DNA of 64,000 nucleotides from Ceratobasidium sp. AG-K (lineage: Eukaryota > Basidiomycota > Agaricomycetes > Cantharellales > Ceratobasidiaceae): NCBI GenBank assembly GCA_037039685.1, contig JAWNGF010000004.1:4092001-4156000 (forward strand), in the 5' to 3' direction. Positions 1-11,900 of this stretch are shown one piece after another. Positions within the stretch are counted from its first letter, which is position 1. The number at the start of each line of letters is the position of its first letter. Below the pieces are notes generated by a model. That model was not told where the DNA came from and did no database searches. It saw only the letters and a program-made list of their open reading frames with translations. The position numbers and the translations under genes are program-made.

Positions 1-1287
1 GGGCGATAGCCAGCAATGGAAATGTTCCAGTGCTTGGTCAGACAAGGGTACCCCGACCTTTCTGGAGCAATCGATTTGAAGACAGCTTCATCGCTCGCCA
101 TTAATACAGGTTTTTACGAAGATTTATGGAAAGGCAAACTGGATGACAACACAGATGTCGCTATCAAAGTGCGGAGATTCCACAGTAGGACCGAGAACTA
201 CCGCCAAAGTTTCAAGGTCAGGTGAAGTCAATATATCATCTCAAATCACGTCTGATATTGTCTCATGCTTGGTCGCCTTGGCAGAGAGCGATGCGCGAGG
301 TATATAACTGGTCAAAAGTAGACCACCAAAACGTACATGAACTTTTGGGAGTAGTCATGTTTGAGGGTCAGCTAGGGATGGTTTCAAAATGGATGGAGTA
401 CGGCAATTTGCGAGAATATATCCGAAAGCGGGAGCCTACAGACCGGTACCAATTGGTATGTAAGCGACCAACGACAACCAACGACTCGCCCCTGACCAAA
501 TATAGTGTGTCCAAGCCACGAAGGCTGTACAATACCTCCATCATATCAATCTGGTGAGGAGGAATTCATATTATTTCCACACGTATCTCATTAGCGTGCA
601 TGTATGCACAGGTTCACGGAGATTTGAAATGCGTGAGTGCTAAACACCCGTTCAATGATGATATGACAGCACAACCTGTGAAATCTGTCGAAGCATAAGT
701 TTCTTGTATCATCGGATGGTGCCATAGAACTTACCGACTTCGACCGCTCAATGATGTTTGACCGCGACCTGGTCTTTTCTCAAACAACCAACCGGCGAGG
801 AGGTAACTTGCGATGGATGGTTTGGCCATTTAATCTATGATGATCATAATCTACGGGTTCATTTATTCATTACAGGCACCAGAGCTGATCATGGGAACAC
901 CAAGTTCCGAACGTAGAAGCAAGCAAGCAGATATATATGCACTTGGCATGGTGAGAAATTTATCATATTCACTTAACTTTATATGGAAGAGACGCTTTTC
1001 TTTGGTTTGCGTCTTGTAGACAATACTGGTAAGAAATTTCTCGCACATCTCATCAAGTTGTCGACGCTGATGCCTGACCTGGGCAGGAAATTATTACGGG
1101 GGAGATCCCATACGCGTCTCAGCGCCAGGGCGGAGGACTTGTGTACTCTAAAATAGTACAAAAGATGCTCCCTGAACGAGCAGAAAGCTTTCAGTGTCAG
1201 AAGGGTGAGCAGCTATGGGAGCTGCTTGTTCGGTGTTGGGACCATGACCCGGCCGTGCGTCCCACTGCCGACCAGGTTCTTGATTCG
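1..1287 (+). CDS. Kinase-like protein K1, 5' end outside window
   Basis: This is a protein kinase-fold gene read across several short exons. The N-lobe has a weak glycine loop (NTGFYEDLWKG) and the beta-3 lysine in VAIKV. The hinge exon reads GVVMFEGQLGMVSKWMEYGN. The catalytic loop is VHGDLK (Asp kept, Arg of HRD replaced by Gly), the DFG position reads TDFD, and APELIMG and the C-lobe CWDHDPAVRPT follow. It is closely similar exon by exon to the minus-strand gene at 2295-5272. The first bases look like a 3' splice site (tagccag), so the N-terminal part, which should include a helical bundle if K1 matches its paralogue, lies left of the window. The exon ending at 1287 is followed by gtgagt; a short last exon is expected but was not found. 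Ser/Thr against Tyr specificity cannot be told. Confidence 0.8.
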
Positions 1288-2294
1288 GTGAGTACCAGCC
1301 TAAACCAGTCGTATCCTTTGGCACTCATGGCTTTGAAGCTAGAACGTCTCATCGGTAAAAACCCGTAACTGGTTATCAAGGGAGAGTGTATTATCAATAC
1401 CATGTAAAGTAAATTATCATGACAAGCCTTCGCGCACGAACAACCATCAGCCATGCATCAGCCGCCTTACCTAGCTCGGTTCTATATGTAAGATTCTGTG
1501 TATCACTTTTTCCGCCTTCAGTTACTGTATCACGAGCTCAGATGGTATATATACCCGTCACGCTCGTCTATCACAGCTGATGCTTCAACTACTCTCAATA
1601 ACACCAGCCCCCGTCGGACAATGTATGTATACAAGACCTCTACCACCGGTTTAATCATGCTGCCGAGTCTCATCTGGTATTCATACTTGTTCCTCTCGAA
1701 AAAATTCCCATCCAGTCACTACACTTCCACGATATGCTCGTTGATGGGCTTCAAAAAGGCAGTGGTTTTGAATCGGTTCCAGGCAGTTTTGTGTCAGAAT
1801 CTCAAGATGACGCGTATACCGCGAGAGTGCATGTCACCCAAGCGAACCGCATATGTCACGTTTTGCCTCTGTTGACCAAGTAATCCCCCCACACACCCAA
1901 ATCTGCCTCTCGAATTCATTCTATCTAATCGCAAAGCAGATGCGATTTACATTGTTATTATTAGCTACTGGTGCGTGACAAAATTGAGTAGGGGATTGAT
2001 AACATAATAGTAGATCTCGCTCGGAACATTTCCAGGTAGTGGGAATAAATTTATCTTTCAGCTATAATGCCGGGCTCTAAATCGAGGGATAGCCACATAT
2101 GGTGACCTTTCCACTTGCACCGAATACTCCTTTCCTCGCTTCACTATTCCAATTGCTCCCACCGATTTAATTTATCTCTTATTTCATAGACTTACGCGCA
2201 TTAGTTGTTGCTACTACCCAGTCAGTCGGTAACTCTCTGTGCAGGTTTTCAAAATCTACATAGTTAAGGACGCTGCCTCCCTCGTGCTTCAGTT
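1288..2294. other. Intergenic, convergent gene ends
   Basis: This lies between the 3' ends of two convergent kinase genes. I see no convincing coding region. The short open frame at 1498-1875 has no family features and is probably chance. The last exon and 3' UTR of the left gene should be in the first few hundred bases. Confidence 0.5.
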
Positions 2295-5272
2295 TCAGTT
2301 CATCCTTTGCAGCTGAATATCATCCCCAGGCGACGCCATTCCAGAAACCAGAGATAGTAACTGCGGAATCCTCAGTCTCAAACACGTACTATGTCAGGAT
2401 TGAACGCTCACCGAATCAACAACCTGCTTGGCAGAAGGGCGTAGGATTGGATCATGATCCCAGCACTGCTCGAGAAGCTTCCATAGTTGCTCTCCCCTTT
2501 CGCCTTGGAAGTGTTGTGTTCGTTCGGGGAGTATCTTTTCCGACAGCTTGCAAAAGACTTGGAGGTCCGACTGACACTCGGGATAAGGAATAGTGCCAGT
2601 GATGATTTCCTATTAGGGTTGAGCTTGGGCGGAGTTTCTTTGGTCGGAGCGCTGGGGTATGCTCACCAACAGTGTCTGGAAAAGTACCACATAGTAACCG
2701 TGATTAATTGAATGGTGCTATAGTTGGGGGAGATGAAAGCGTACCATTCCAAGTGCGTAGACATCAGCCTGCGTGCTTCTTAGTTCGACCTCACCCTCAT
2801 CCATCACCAGCTCGGGTGCCTGTAAGAGCACGTATACATATAGTTAACATGATCCATCAGCAGGTTGAAAGGCCTAACCATCCATCTCATAGTACCTCCT
2901 CCCATGGTCGTTGTCTGAGAGAAGACAATACTATGACAGGATATAATTGAGTGGTCAAAGTCCGTAAGCTTGACAACACCATCGGACGACACAAGGAAGT
3001 TGCACTTGGTAGTCATCCCAAATCAATATCAATTTGCTGTCGTGTATGGGTAATAATACTCACGGCTTTCACGTCCCCATGTACCTGCGTTGAATTAATC
3101 GACAAGATGTCTCAACGATGACCAATTAGTAAGCTTACCATCCGCTCCTTGTGGAGGTGTTGTACTGCTTGTGTCACCTGGACGCACTGGGGAGAGTCAG
3201 ATAGATGATAGTGCCGAGAAATAATATAGAAAATACCAATTGGTATCGATCTTCGGGTTCATGTCGTCGAATATAGTCTTGCAGATTGCCGTTGCTCATC
3301 CATCGCGACACCATTCCTAAGCGATCCTTGAACATAACTACTCCTAACAGCTTCTGTATATTTTCATGGTCCGCCTTTGACCAGTTATATAGCTCGCGCA
3401 TGGCTCCCTATCAAAACACACAATCTTAACAAACCGCATATAGTCTGAGGGTGAGCAGCTGGCTCAAACTAACCTTGAGGCATTTGTCAGGAGCCTCATC
3501 CGCCCGGCGAAAGCTCCATACTTTGATTGCTATGTCTGTACTGCCATCTAGTGTTCCTTTGAATATATCTCCGTAGGCGCCGGTGGCGATAGGGTATAAC
3601 GATATGGTCTTCATATCCACACGTTCGGTCAGGTCCTGGCAGCCATGCCTTTTGAGGCACTCGAACATTTCCCGCGCTGACTTTTGGCACGAAGTGGTTA
3701 GTCGCGCACGTAATGGGAGCTATGAGGAGCTCACCATCCCATTTGAGCGCAGGCTTTCGGCTCTTTTTTTGTTGAGGCGCGTTTGATCCAATTTGCTATG
3801 CTTGCCGTCGTTATTTCCCTCCACAATTTTCTGACGTATTCGATTCATCTCGGCTAGCTCTCCCTTTTGAATAACGCGGAATTTCTCGATCCACTGAGAC
3901 TGAGCGATATCCATGGCGTACTTTATGTCCCACGGTTAGTAGGTACGCAACATAGAGGCCTAGGGCAATGACCCACCAAGAAGCCAGCGAGACACGAGTC
4001 AAGCATACCAAACAGGCGCTCGATCTCCTCACTCATAGCTTCAAACTGAAAGAACTCGGTCTCTGTTTTCATTTCATAATAGTGTTGTGCTCGTTTGGCA
4101 ATCGCGTTGAAGGTGCTGGGTTCCCCCCTCAGTTAATATAACCTCCACAAGAAAACAACGCGCCCACTTTCTAAGCAAATCTACAGTCTCTTCGAGCCCT
4201 GGGGGGTGGTTCTGGGCGTGGCTGGTGACTTGCATCCTAGCAATGTGTACGACCATGACGCATCGACCTCGCAGCAACTTCCATTGTGCCCTACTTTGGG
4301 TATCAGCGACCCCCCGATCAGGGGTTTGAAAGCTTACTTATTTACCCTCGAGCCCTCGACCGCCTGGAATACCAGCGTCAGACACTCCACTAACCTCTCA
4401 ATCACCGGTACTGGCTGGATTTCGACTACCACCTCAGCCAGGGACATGGAACAGTGAGCGCCCAGGGATAGTACCGTCGGGTCCTCCGGGTTGTTTTGGG
4501 ATGACGGAGCAGATTCAGCTCGTGATTCCTGGTAGAATCCCGCTCAGCATCAATCCGCGCTTTTGCATAATCGCCGCCCACATACCACATGGTGCTCGGC
4601 CGTGTTTTCCTGCATCTTACGATCAAGAAGGATCTTCACGGACGTGAGAGTTTGCCCCGTATTCGTGTGGATTAGATGCTTACATGCAGTTGTTGGAGTG
4701 TTTCCTCCGCCCCCGAATAAAGATTGGCCAAATCTTTCTCGTCTTGCGACGCTTCCAAGAGTCGCCTTATCGTGCCGCGATTTCTCCGCGCGTTGATTTG
4801 CGCAAGTTGAGCCTCAAGAGATCTATTATAGTCAAGTAAGTATTCGGACACACGGAACAGTCATCACTCACGACATGAGCTCCGTGATATCAGAGCTTGG
4901 TTCATCGTGCAAGTTCAAATCTCGGTTCAGAGTCTCGAGCGCCGCGTTGATCTCAACCGCCAGTTCTTCGCAAGTTTCCTGCTTTGCTCTAGCTTTCTGA
5001 TCATACATATTAGCTATTACAAACATGAGACGCGAATACGAACCGACCTCCATGGCATCCATCATATCCATCACATCAACAAGCGCATATATGGCTGATC
5101 CCAGAGGTGGAAACACACTCGCGGCCTTATTGAGTGTTCGCAGAGAACTTTCAAGTGAGTGCCAGGCGGTACCCCCTTTCTGTTCAAACTGGCCGATTGT
5201 TTCATTAGCAACGGAGGGAGGGCTGGGATTCCGGCGCAGGTTGATCCCGAGGTCTGACGGTAGTGCAAGCGG
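2295..5272 (-). CDS. Kinase with STAND-type N-terminus and MLKL-like helical bundle (K2)
   Basis: Many short exons, read from 5272 down, give three parts. First is a helical domain (FPPLGSAIYALVDV, then a Glu-rich helix, then IRRLLEASQDEKDL) clearly related to the N-terminus of the NACHT-WD40 protein at 46864-51378. Second is a helical bundle (RLVECLTLVFQAVEGSRVNK, RGRCVMVVHIA, RAQHYYEM, FGMLDSCLAGF) matching the one in the 5700-8371 gene. Third is a kinase domain: GTGAYGDIFKG-like loop (ATGAYGDIFKG), IAIKV lysine, VHGDVK loop, TDFD in place of DFG, APELVM, CWDHDPILRPS. Phase is kept across the inter-domain introns, for example the one with donor gtatgt near 4565, supporting one gene rather than two. 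The frame is open only to 5272; the start codon was not resolved. The Mg-binding Asp is present, so activity is possible. The role is unknown; the layout suggests a signalling or cell-death kinase. Confidence 0.75.
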
Positions 5273-5699
5273 TCAGCCAACTGGTAAGTGTACAGGAGGC
5301 CGGGGACTACTGACTCCGCCCGACCCTCTCGCGTGATCTTTTAAATCGTTCTCCCAAGGACATGTAGAGAGCTGCGGGCAGGAATTGAGAGACAGGCTAG
5401 TCGAATCCGATGGGTGGGGTTATGCGAGGACGATTTTATCATTCCACGACAACATGTACTATCCACGAGGCGCACTCTGCGAATTCAATAGGGCACAAAG
5501 CATGTGCATTCCATGCTTTATTTGTCAAACAACGGTTTAGAGAGTGTCATGAGACTAGCAAGCTGAGTCGGTGGTTAGACTGAGTCAATCAATATTGGCG
5601 CTTAGTTCATGACCGATGGCCATCAAATATCCGCTCGAGTCGAGACAAATAATCAAGTCCAAGGTTACCGTACATACAAACTCATGCATCTTCTATTGC
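5273..5699. other. Short intergenic stretch
   Basis: This lies between two genes on the minus strand. It should hold the 5' UTR, and perhaps a first exon, of the 2295-5272 gene, whose start codon is unresolved. I see no independent gene. Confidence 0.5.
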
Positions 5700-8371
5700 T
5701 TAACTAGAGCTCTTCACCTGCTCCGGCATTTTCGCAATCTCCCGCAGTCTCATCACAACATAGTCCATCGTCGGTCGGTCGCTGGGTTCATTCGCCCAGC
5801 ACTTTTCAAACAGCTCCCACATTTCATCTGGTCGGTGGGCATAGTCTTCAAACATAATGTGGTCCTTACGCCTCGGGTGTCCTTGATATACTTTGAGCAT
5901 CACGGTGAGGGCCTGCTTGTGCGAGTGGTATGGAATTGTGCCGCTGACGATCTGCAAGGCACGCATAAGTGCAAGTAGGGTGGAGGGTGTGTATAAGCAC
6001 GCACCTCGAGAGCAGCCATTGCCCATCCCCATACGTCGGATGGCGTCCGGAGCCTTGGGCTATCATCAGAAAATAACTCGGGTGCCTTTTGTAGAACGTC
6101 TTAGCAAGGCCCATACACCGATGCATTGGTGCTTAGACGTACCATCCATCTCTGAGACTCTGTCTTTCCCGTCATCACGGCCGGAGGAATCTTGTCGTTC
6201 CCCTCGCTCTCCAGGGCCTATTGATCCCCGACCTTAGCTTGGCGCCTATACTACCGGAGCCCTCCTTACTAACCTTGGTTAACCCAAATCCACCCAGAAT
6301 GGCCCCTCCCGAATCGGTAATGAGAATGTTATCGCCTCGCATACCAGAGTGTACCACTGGCGGATTGCGGTTATGGAGATACTGGAGACCGAGGGCCGCG
6401 TCCGTAATCTATTTTGAAATGGCATTAGAAGCATTTCAGATCTAGGCACCGGCAAAACACACGATTCGAAGAATGCCCTGCTTCATGCCCGCGTTCTTTC
6501 TGTACTGTTTCAGGTACGTGATCTATAAATGACACTGTTAGCAGAATGATTGACGCTACCAGTCCCTTTACATACGGCATCAGAGTTCTTCATCAGAGGA
6601 GAAACCATGTAACTAGAAAAGATCTCAATAATGTTCAGAGTAGAGAGCGTAACCTAACGTACAGTTGGAAGTGCTTGTCACCTTCGAATGATTCCATACC
6701 AACTCCATAAAACGGCAGGGTGTGGTCAGATCTGAACTCGCTCCATAGATTTGCAATCCGAATGAAACGCTGTGGCAGATGTTAACATCATGTTCGTCGA
6801 GTAAAATGGTGATACATACCTCGGCATATCGCTTCACAAACTCTTGATCGCTCATTCCAATTCTAAACACTTTCTTTGCGACCTTTTCTCCACCCAAGAA
6901 GCTTGCGAGGTAGATATCACAGGTGATACCCGTCTTGATTGGCGCGGTGGAGTCCAGGTTGCACTGCTTGCCAAGTAGGAGTTTGGGGGGAAGCTGGAGT
7001 TTGGTGACGGCCAAAATCGTACGGACTATTTGCTGTGCATCGACATAGTTCTGGACGGTCGTAGTGGCTTGGTTTTGCAGGACCTAAACATGTTTATATT
7101 AGGTTCTGCGGCATGGGCATAGGGCAGCGAAATTAACATACGTCGGACTTGTTGACCAGCTCTTGTTTGAGTACTTCCACCGCTGCTACAAGTTGCTCCT
7201 GCGTTTGGTTAATACCTTCAAGATTGGTATTCATCGAAGTTAACAAGTCGCGGACGCGCTTGAGCTCAGCCATTTCTTGTCCCTGAACGGCCTGGAACTC
7301 GCCCAGCCATTGACCCTGTGCAACGTCCGTAGCGTACTACATACAGAAAAATGAGCAAAGTAGCACACGGGAAAGGTAACGGCCTACCGAGAACAATCCG
7401 AGGCAAGAGTCGAGTTCACCGAACAGCATTCTGATTTCTTCGCTTATAATCTGGTACTGGACGAGTGCAATAATCTCGTTGAGGCTGTTGTAGTGCTGCG
7501 CTCGAGAGGTGATCCGCTTCAAAGTCCTACGATCTAGATTCAGTAAAAGGTAGTAGATAATTCTACCTACTCACTCGTCGAGCACCTGCGCAGCGTTTTG
7601 CAATCCCGGGTAGTGCTGCTGGCCATAGTTCGTAACTTGTGCACCAGCAATTCGCATTACCATCACACATCGACCTTGGAGCAGCTTCCACTGCTCCCTA
7701 ACCTGGGCGTTAGTCCTCTACCCAACTAAAGCTAGGCCGACTCACTTATTGACCCTCGCGCGCTCCACGGCCTGGAACACCCACGTCAAGGAATCCACTA
7801 ATGGCCCGATGCATGGTACGGGCGCTAACTCGGCGGTAACTTGAGCAATCGAAAGCGCACATTGCGTGCCCAGGGAGGATAGCGCTCGCTGCTCGTTCTC
7901 GGGTATAGGAGGTGCATAAATTGAAGGAGAGCGGGAGCGCGAGTACGTTGGGGTACGTGAACCCGGATCGCCTGTAGGGTAGTTGATGGTAGGAATCGTA
8001 AGGCTGTCTGTCCCGGGGGATGATACATCGGACATGGTAACATCTGACATGGTAACGTCCGATATGCCAGATTCTGTGCGGTTGTGTGCCTGCATTGGAG
8101 GGTGGGGAGGACATGATTGACCGGAAGATGACGAGTGCCTATGTGTCGGTGCAGCATTGGCGGGATATGGGGACGCTGCCGCACGCATGGAAGCTCGGGA
8201 GGTCCTGCGTGAGGGACTAGGAGAAGGTTGGGGATCGCCATTGACGGAAGGTGTCGGAGAAGGGGCTGATGAACGAGGGCAATGAGCAACGCCATATTCA
8301 TGAATAAGAAGTAGAGTATTTACCCAACCAACCCTTGAAGGTTTTGCGAAACTCAAGGCGCATACTGACAA
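5700..8371 (-). CDS. MLKL-like protein: helical bundle plus pseudokinase
   Basis: A Ser/Pro-rich N-terminus (about 8290-7900) with a repeated VTMSDVTMSDV motif is followed by a helical bundle in three exons (LVDSLTWVFQAVERARVNK; LLQGRCVMVMRIAGAQV; RMLFGELDSCLGLFS) and a coiled coil (about 7335-7150; WLGEFQAVQGQEMAELKRV). A kinase-fold domain comes next: KVAKKVF with the beta-3 Lys, YLHNRNPPVVHSGMRGDN, GGFGLTK, APELFSDD, SDVWGWAMA, CWANEPSDRPT, and a stop at 5700-5702. The HRD Asp is Gly (HSG) and the DFG Asp is Gly (GFG), so phosphotransfer is unlikely. Four-helix bundle plus coiled-coil brace plus pseudokinase is the layout of animal MLKL and of MLKL-like proteins of plants and fungi, which act at membranes in regulated necrosis. 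Function here is inference. The ATG at 8371 is tentative; an intron may lie at 8330-8265. The next gene on the right is divergent. Confidence 0.78.
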
Positions 8372-8931
8372 TGATCACAATGAAGAAGAGATGACCTCGC
8401 CCGAATGCGCCTGGTGGAGTTATACAGATCATTGGCGCATGGCGGCGTCTATCTGCCTGTTAACCCTGTACATCCGAGGTCCTGTTCGACGAATATAGTG
8501 CTCTTTACCGACGGCGTGGTTGTCGAGATGCAACCAGCCTGAGCTAGCCGTCAAATTGGCCCAAACATCGGCGCTTAGCCTACAGCCGATGGGGTTCCTT
8601 TGAGCTCTCGACAACGCCAGGCCATTAATTAACGACTATCGTTGGACGTCTTTCGGTTCCACTTCAGGTTTAATTATGTGCTCCAGAGTGCGAAGTTCGA
8701 CCACAAGAGCTGGGCTTGTTGAAGGCCAAAGTCATTCCAGGTCTGACAGGAACCGACTTCCGCTCGTCATTCGGCACCAGACGTTCGACACCTGTGAACT
8801 GAATACGCGATGCGTGGTCGATCCCATGCCCAGAGCCGCAAGCCCTACACAATTTCGCGAACGAAACGATGGGCATGCCAAATCCTGGTCGTGGCTCTCC
8901 TGACCCATAGCCTCACGCCGTCTACCCGTCG
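8372..8931. promoter_or_regulatory. Divergent promoter between pseudokinase and triple-kinase genes
   Basis: These 560 bp separate two genes that point away from each other, so they hold both 5' UTRs and both promoters unless the left gene begins further inside. I see no coding region that resembles a known family and no strong TATA box. Co-regulation is possible but not shown. Confidence 0.45.
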
Positions 8932-11900
8932 ATGCTATCCGCTAGGTCTCTGGGTATTCCAGAACTGTCACGTTTTGTCAATAACGCCGACGGTGGAGCG
9001 AACACGATTGGAACCGGTGGGGTTGCCGATGTGTATTTGCAAGTATCACGTTTTAGTCCTTTTTATCAATTGCAGCGCTAATCTGACGATTGCAGAGGAC
9101 TGTTCCAGCCTTCCAGTGGGCCCGCATTAAAAGTAACTACAATGTGGGCTTGGAGATATTGTTTGACCATTCATGCGAGCGTTAGGTGGCCATCAAGACA
9201 ATCCGGCCCGAGTCATATAGCAGTGTCCCGGAAAGTTTACTGGTAAAATTGCGCCGAGTGAGTTACCGTGCTATATATTGAGAAGGTACGCTGACGCGCT
9301 TGAACAGAAACTCAATCGTGAGCTTGGGGTATGGAGAACGCTTCAGGGAGAGTCGGGGCACCCCAATGTGTTGCGGCTCCTAGGCGTGATAGACTCTCCC
9401 ATCGGCATGCCTTCTTCCGTCAGCGAATATTGCACTGCAAACCTAGCCGAGGCAAGCCAATCCATTCCGATACTAATGAGTGGCGCTCTAACAACCTCCT
9501 TAGCATCTTGCCGACCCTGAACACAGACCGCAGCGCATTCACCTAGTACATCCTTCAGTGTATGCGTTCATTTGTGGCCATTCTGATGCACTCTCAGCTA
9601 GTTGGAACCCTGCGTGGCCTTGCTTACATCCATGGGGTTTCTGTAGTTCACGGCGACCTCAAAGGCGTGCGTTGCTTCGGTCTCTCTATACGCACAACCT
9701 CACTACCAACAGGTAAACATTCTCGTCACCCACGATGGCACACCAAAAATATGCGACTTTGGCCATGCTAGATTCGTAAACGACACTACCAACCCAGGCA
9801 CATCCGACATGTCGTCTCGGTTCCATGCCACAACCCGCTACATGAGCCCCGAATTGTTCAACGAGTCCCAAAACAAACCAACAGTATTTTCAGATGTTTG
9901 GGCCTATGGATGCGTCGCGCTCGAGGTACGTCCCTGAATTCAATCCCAGCGCGCAGGAAGTGTGATATCACTAGATCTTGAGCCAACTCCGCCCCTACCA
10001 TGTCATCAAAAATACCCATCGCGTCACGCTCGCCATAAAGGCGGGTAGACCCCCGAGCTTCAAGCCTTCCTACCCGCACGCCGCAAGTTGCCTAAACGAT
10101 CTCTTGTGGGACGTGATCAAGGCGTGTTGGCAACCTGATCACCTTTCGCGTCCGACCTCGGCTAAGCTTTTATCTACAATTGACGAGCTGATTGAGCGGG
10201 GACAGGTGGATTCAATTGGTAGTGCCAGTCCAGTCAGGCCAAGTTTAACACTAGGTGGCGAGATGGCGGAGTGGCCTCTCGATATTGAGGATTTGGCCGA
10301 CATTTTGAGTGGATTCGACAGGAGAAGGATCTCAGCGCAGAGATTGGCCGACGTGTGGTTGTGAGTTGGCAGCTTTCTGTGATCTCGGTTGTCATTAAAT
10401 CGAGGTGCATTGAGATACTCCCGCCCAACTGGCTCATCTTCCGCTGCTCAAGAAGATCCCTTGCCTTCTAGGTTCGCTGTCAAAGTTCTTCGTGTCCCCA
10501 CGAGTCTATCCGTCAACGGGAATCCGACTGTTCTCTTACAACAGGTGCGCTCTGGGTCGTCACAGTCAAGTCGGTGCTCAATTTGTCGCTTCTTAGGCTC
10601 TCCGAGCTGTTGTGAGAGAAAGAATTAGTATTCAGCATCACAATGTAGTAGAACTAATTGGGATCGATACGTCGTGGGGGAAGTGTCCGGGGTTAGTCGT
10701 AGAGTACTGCGAGGGAGGAACCCTTGAGAACGTGAGTCCTTGTGAGGTGTGTGGCGTAAAACGCATCAAATTTCACACGGAAACTAGTATCTAAACCGAG
10801 CCTTCGTTGATGATACCTTGATAGAAATTCGCTGCGTGAGTTCCCAATTAGTAGTTTTTGTTCATTATCGGAGCGCGTGTTGCTAACTACGTGGCCATTT
10901 AGATGACTCAAATCCTGGATGGGCTTCAATTCTTTCATACCTTGCCCTCACCCCTCTCGCATGGCGACTTGACCCCGGTAAGCCAAAAATCTGTCTATGT
11001 ATGCGCGCTATCCTCACTACGTAGTTCAGCATAATATCCTAGTCGACCTCAGAGGAACTCTCAAGCTATCGCTAATTAGTTTTGCAAGGATGACTGCCAC
11101 TGTACCCTTGGATGTGCAATCCACTTCGCCCGCGGACAATGCGCGATCAGCAAGGTACCTCAGCCCTGATCTCTTGCAAGAGAATGCTTGGCCATCTCCT
11201 CACTCCGATATGTGGTCATTCGGATGCGTTGCCTGCTGGGTACGTTTAATCTCGTACACAATCAAAAGTTCTTCACGATATTTTGTCTCTCCAGATGTAC
11301 GTGAGGATCGACCCTTACCCTGATTGTGACTCCGAACAACTTGTTATCCCGAGTATACTCGATGGTAACCCACCCTTTACTATCAACCAACTATCCAACA
11401 TGGGCCCGGTAGGAGGGAAACATGTGATGCCCGACGCTCCATGGCTTACGAATGGGACACTTACGTTAATTATTCGATGTTGGAACCAAGAAGGACGTTT
11501 CCGACCGAGTGCAGCTACCTGTGCGAAACATCTACGCGAGCTCCTGGCTGTAGCCGAACGCGAGGCCAAGGCAACATTGCAAGATTCCGACGGGTTAACA
11601 TCTATTTCAGCTGATGTAACGAATTTGAGCCGACTTGTGAGCACCTTGGAAGACGATAGAAAGAATACGCTGAGGTATTCTATCGGGACATGGAGGCAAG
11701 CACATATTTGATTGAGGTCGCTTGATATAGCCTAATCAAGATGATCAGGCAGTTGTATAGCAACCACAAGAGTGATCCGGTTGAACTGAGGTATCGTTGC
11801 TGGAAGTGAGTGCATTTCGCCTCCCAGGACTACATTAGTACTAAAGCCGAACTAACGTAGGGGAATAATGTCGCGAGGGTTCATTTGGCGAAAGACGGAG

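Noticed and set aside
7742..8301. Alternative frames overlapping the Ser/Pro-rich start of the pseudokinase gene
   Set aside because: Only one frame leads in phase into the conserved helical-bundle exons, and its sister gene at 4500-4350 matches that frame.
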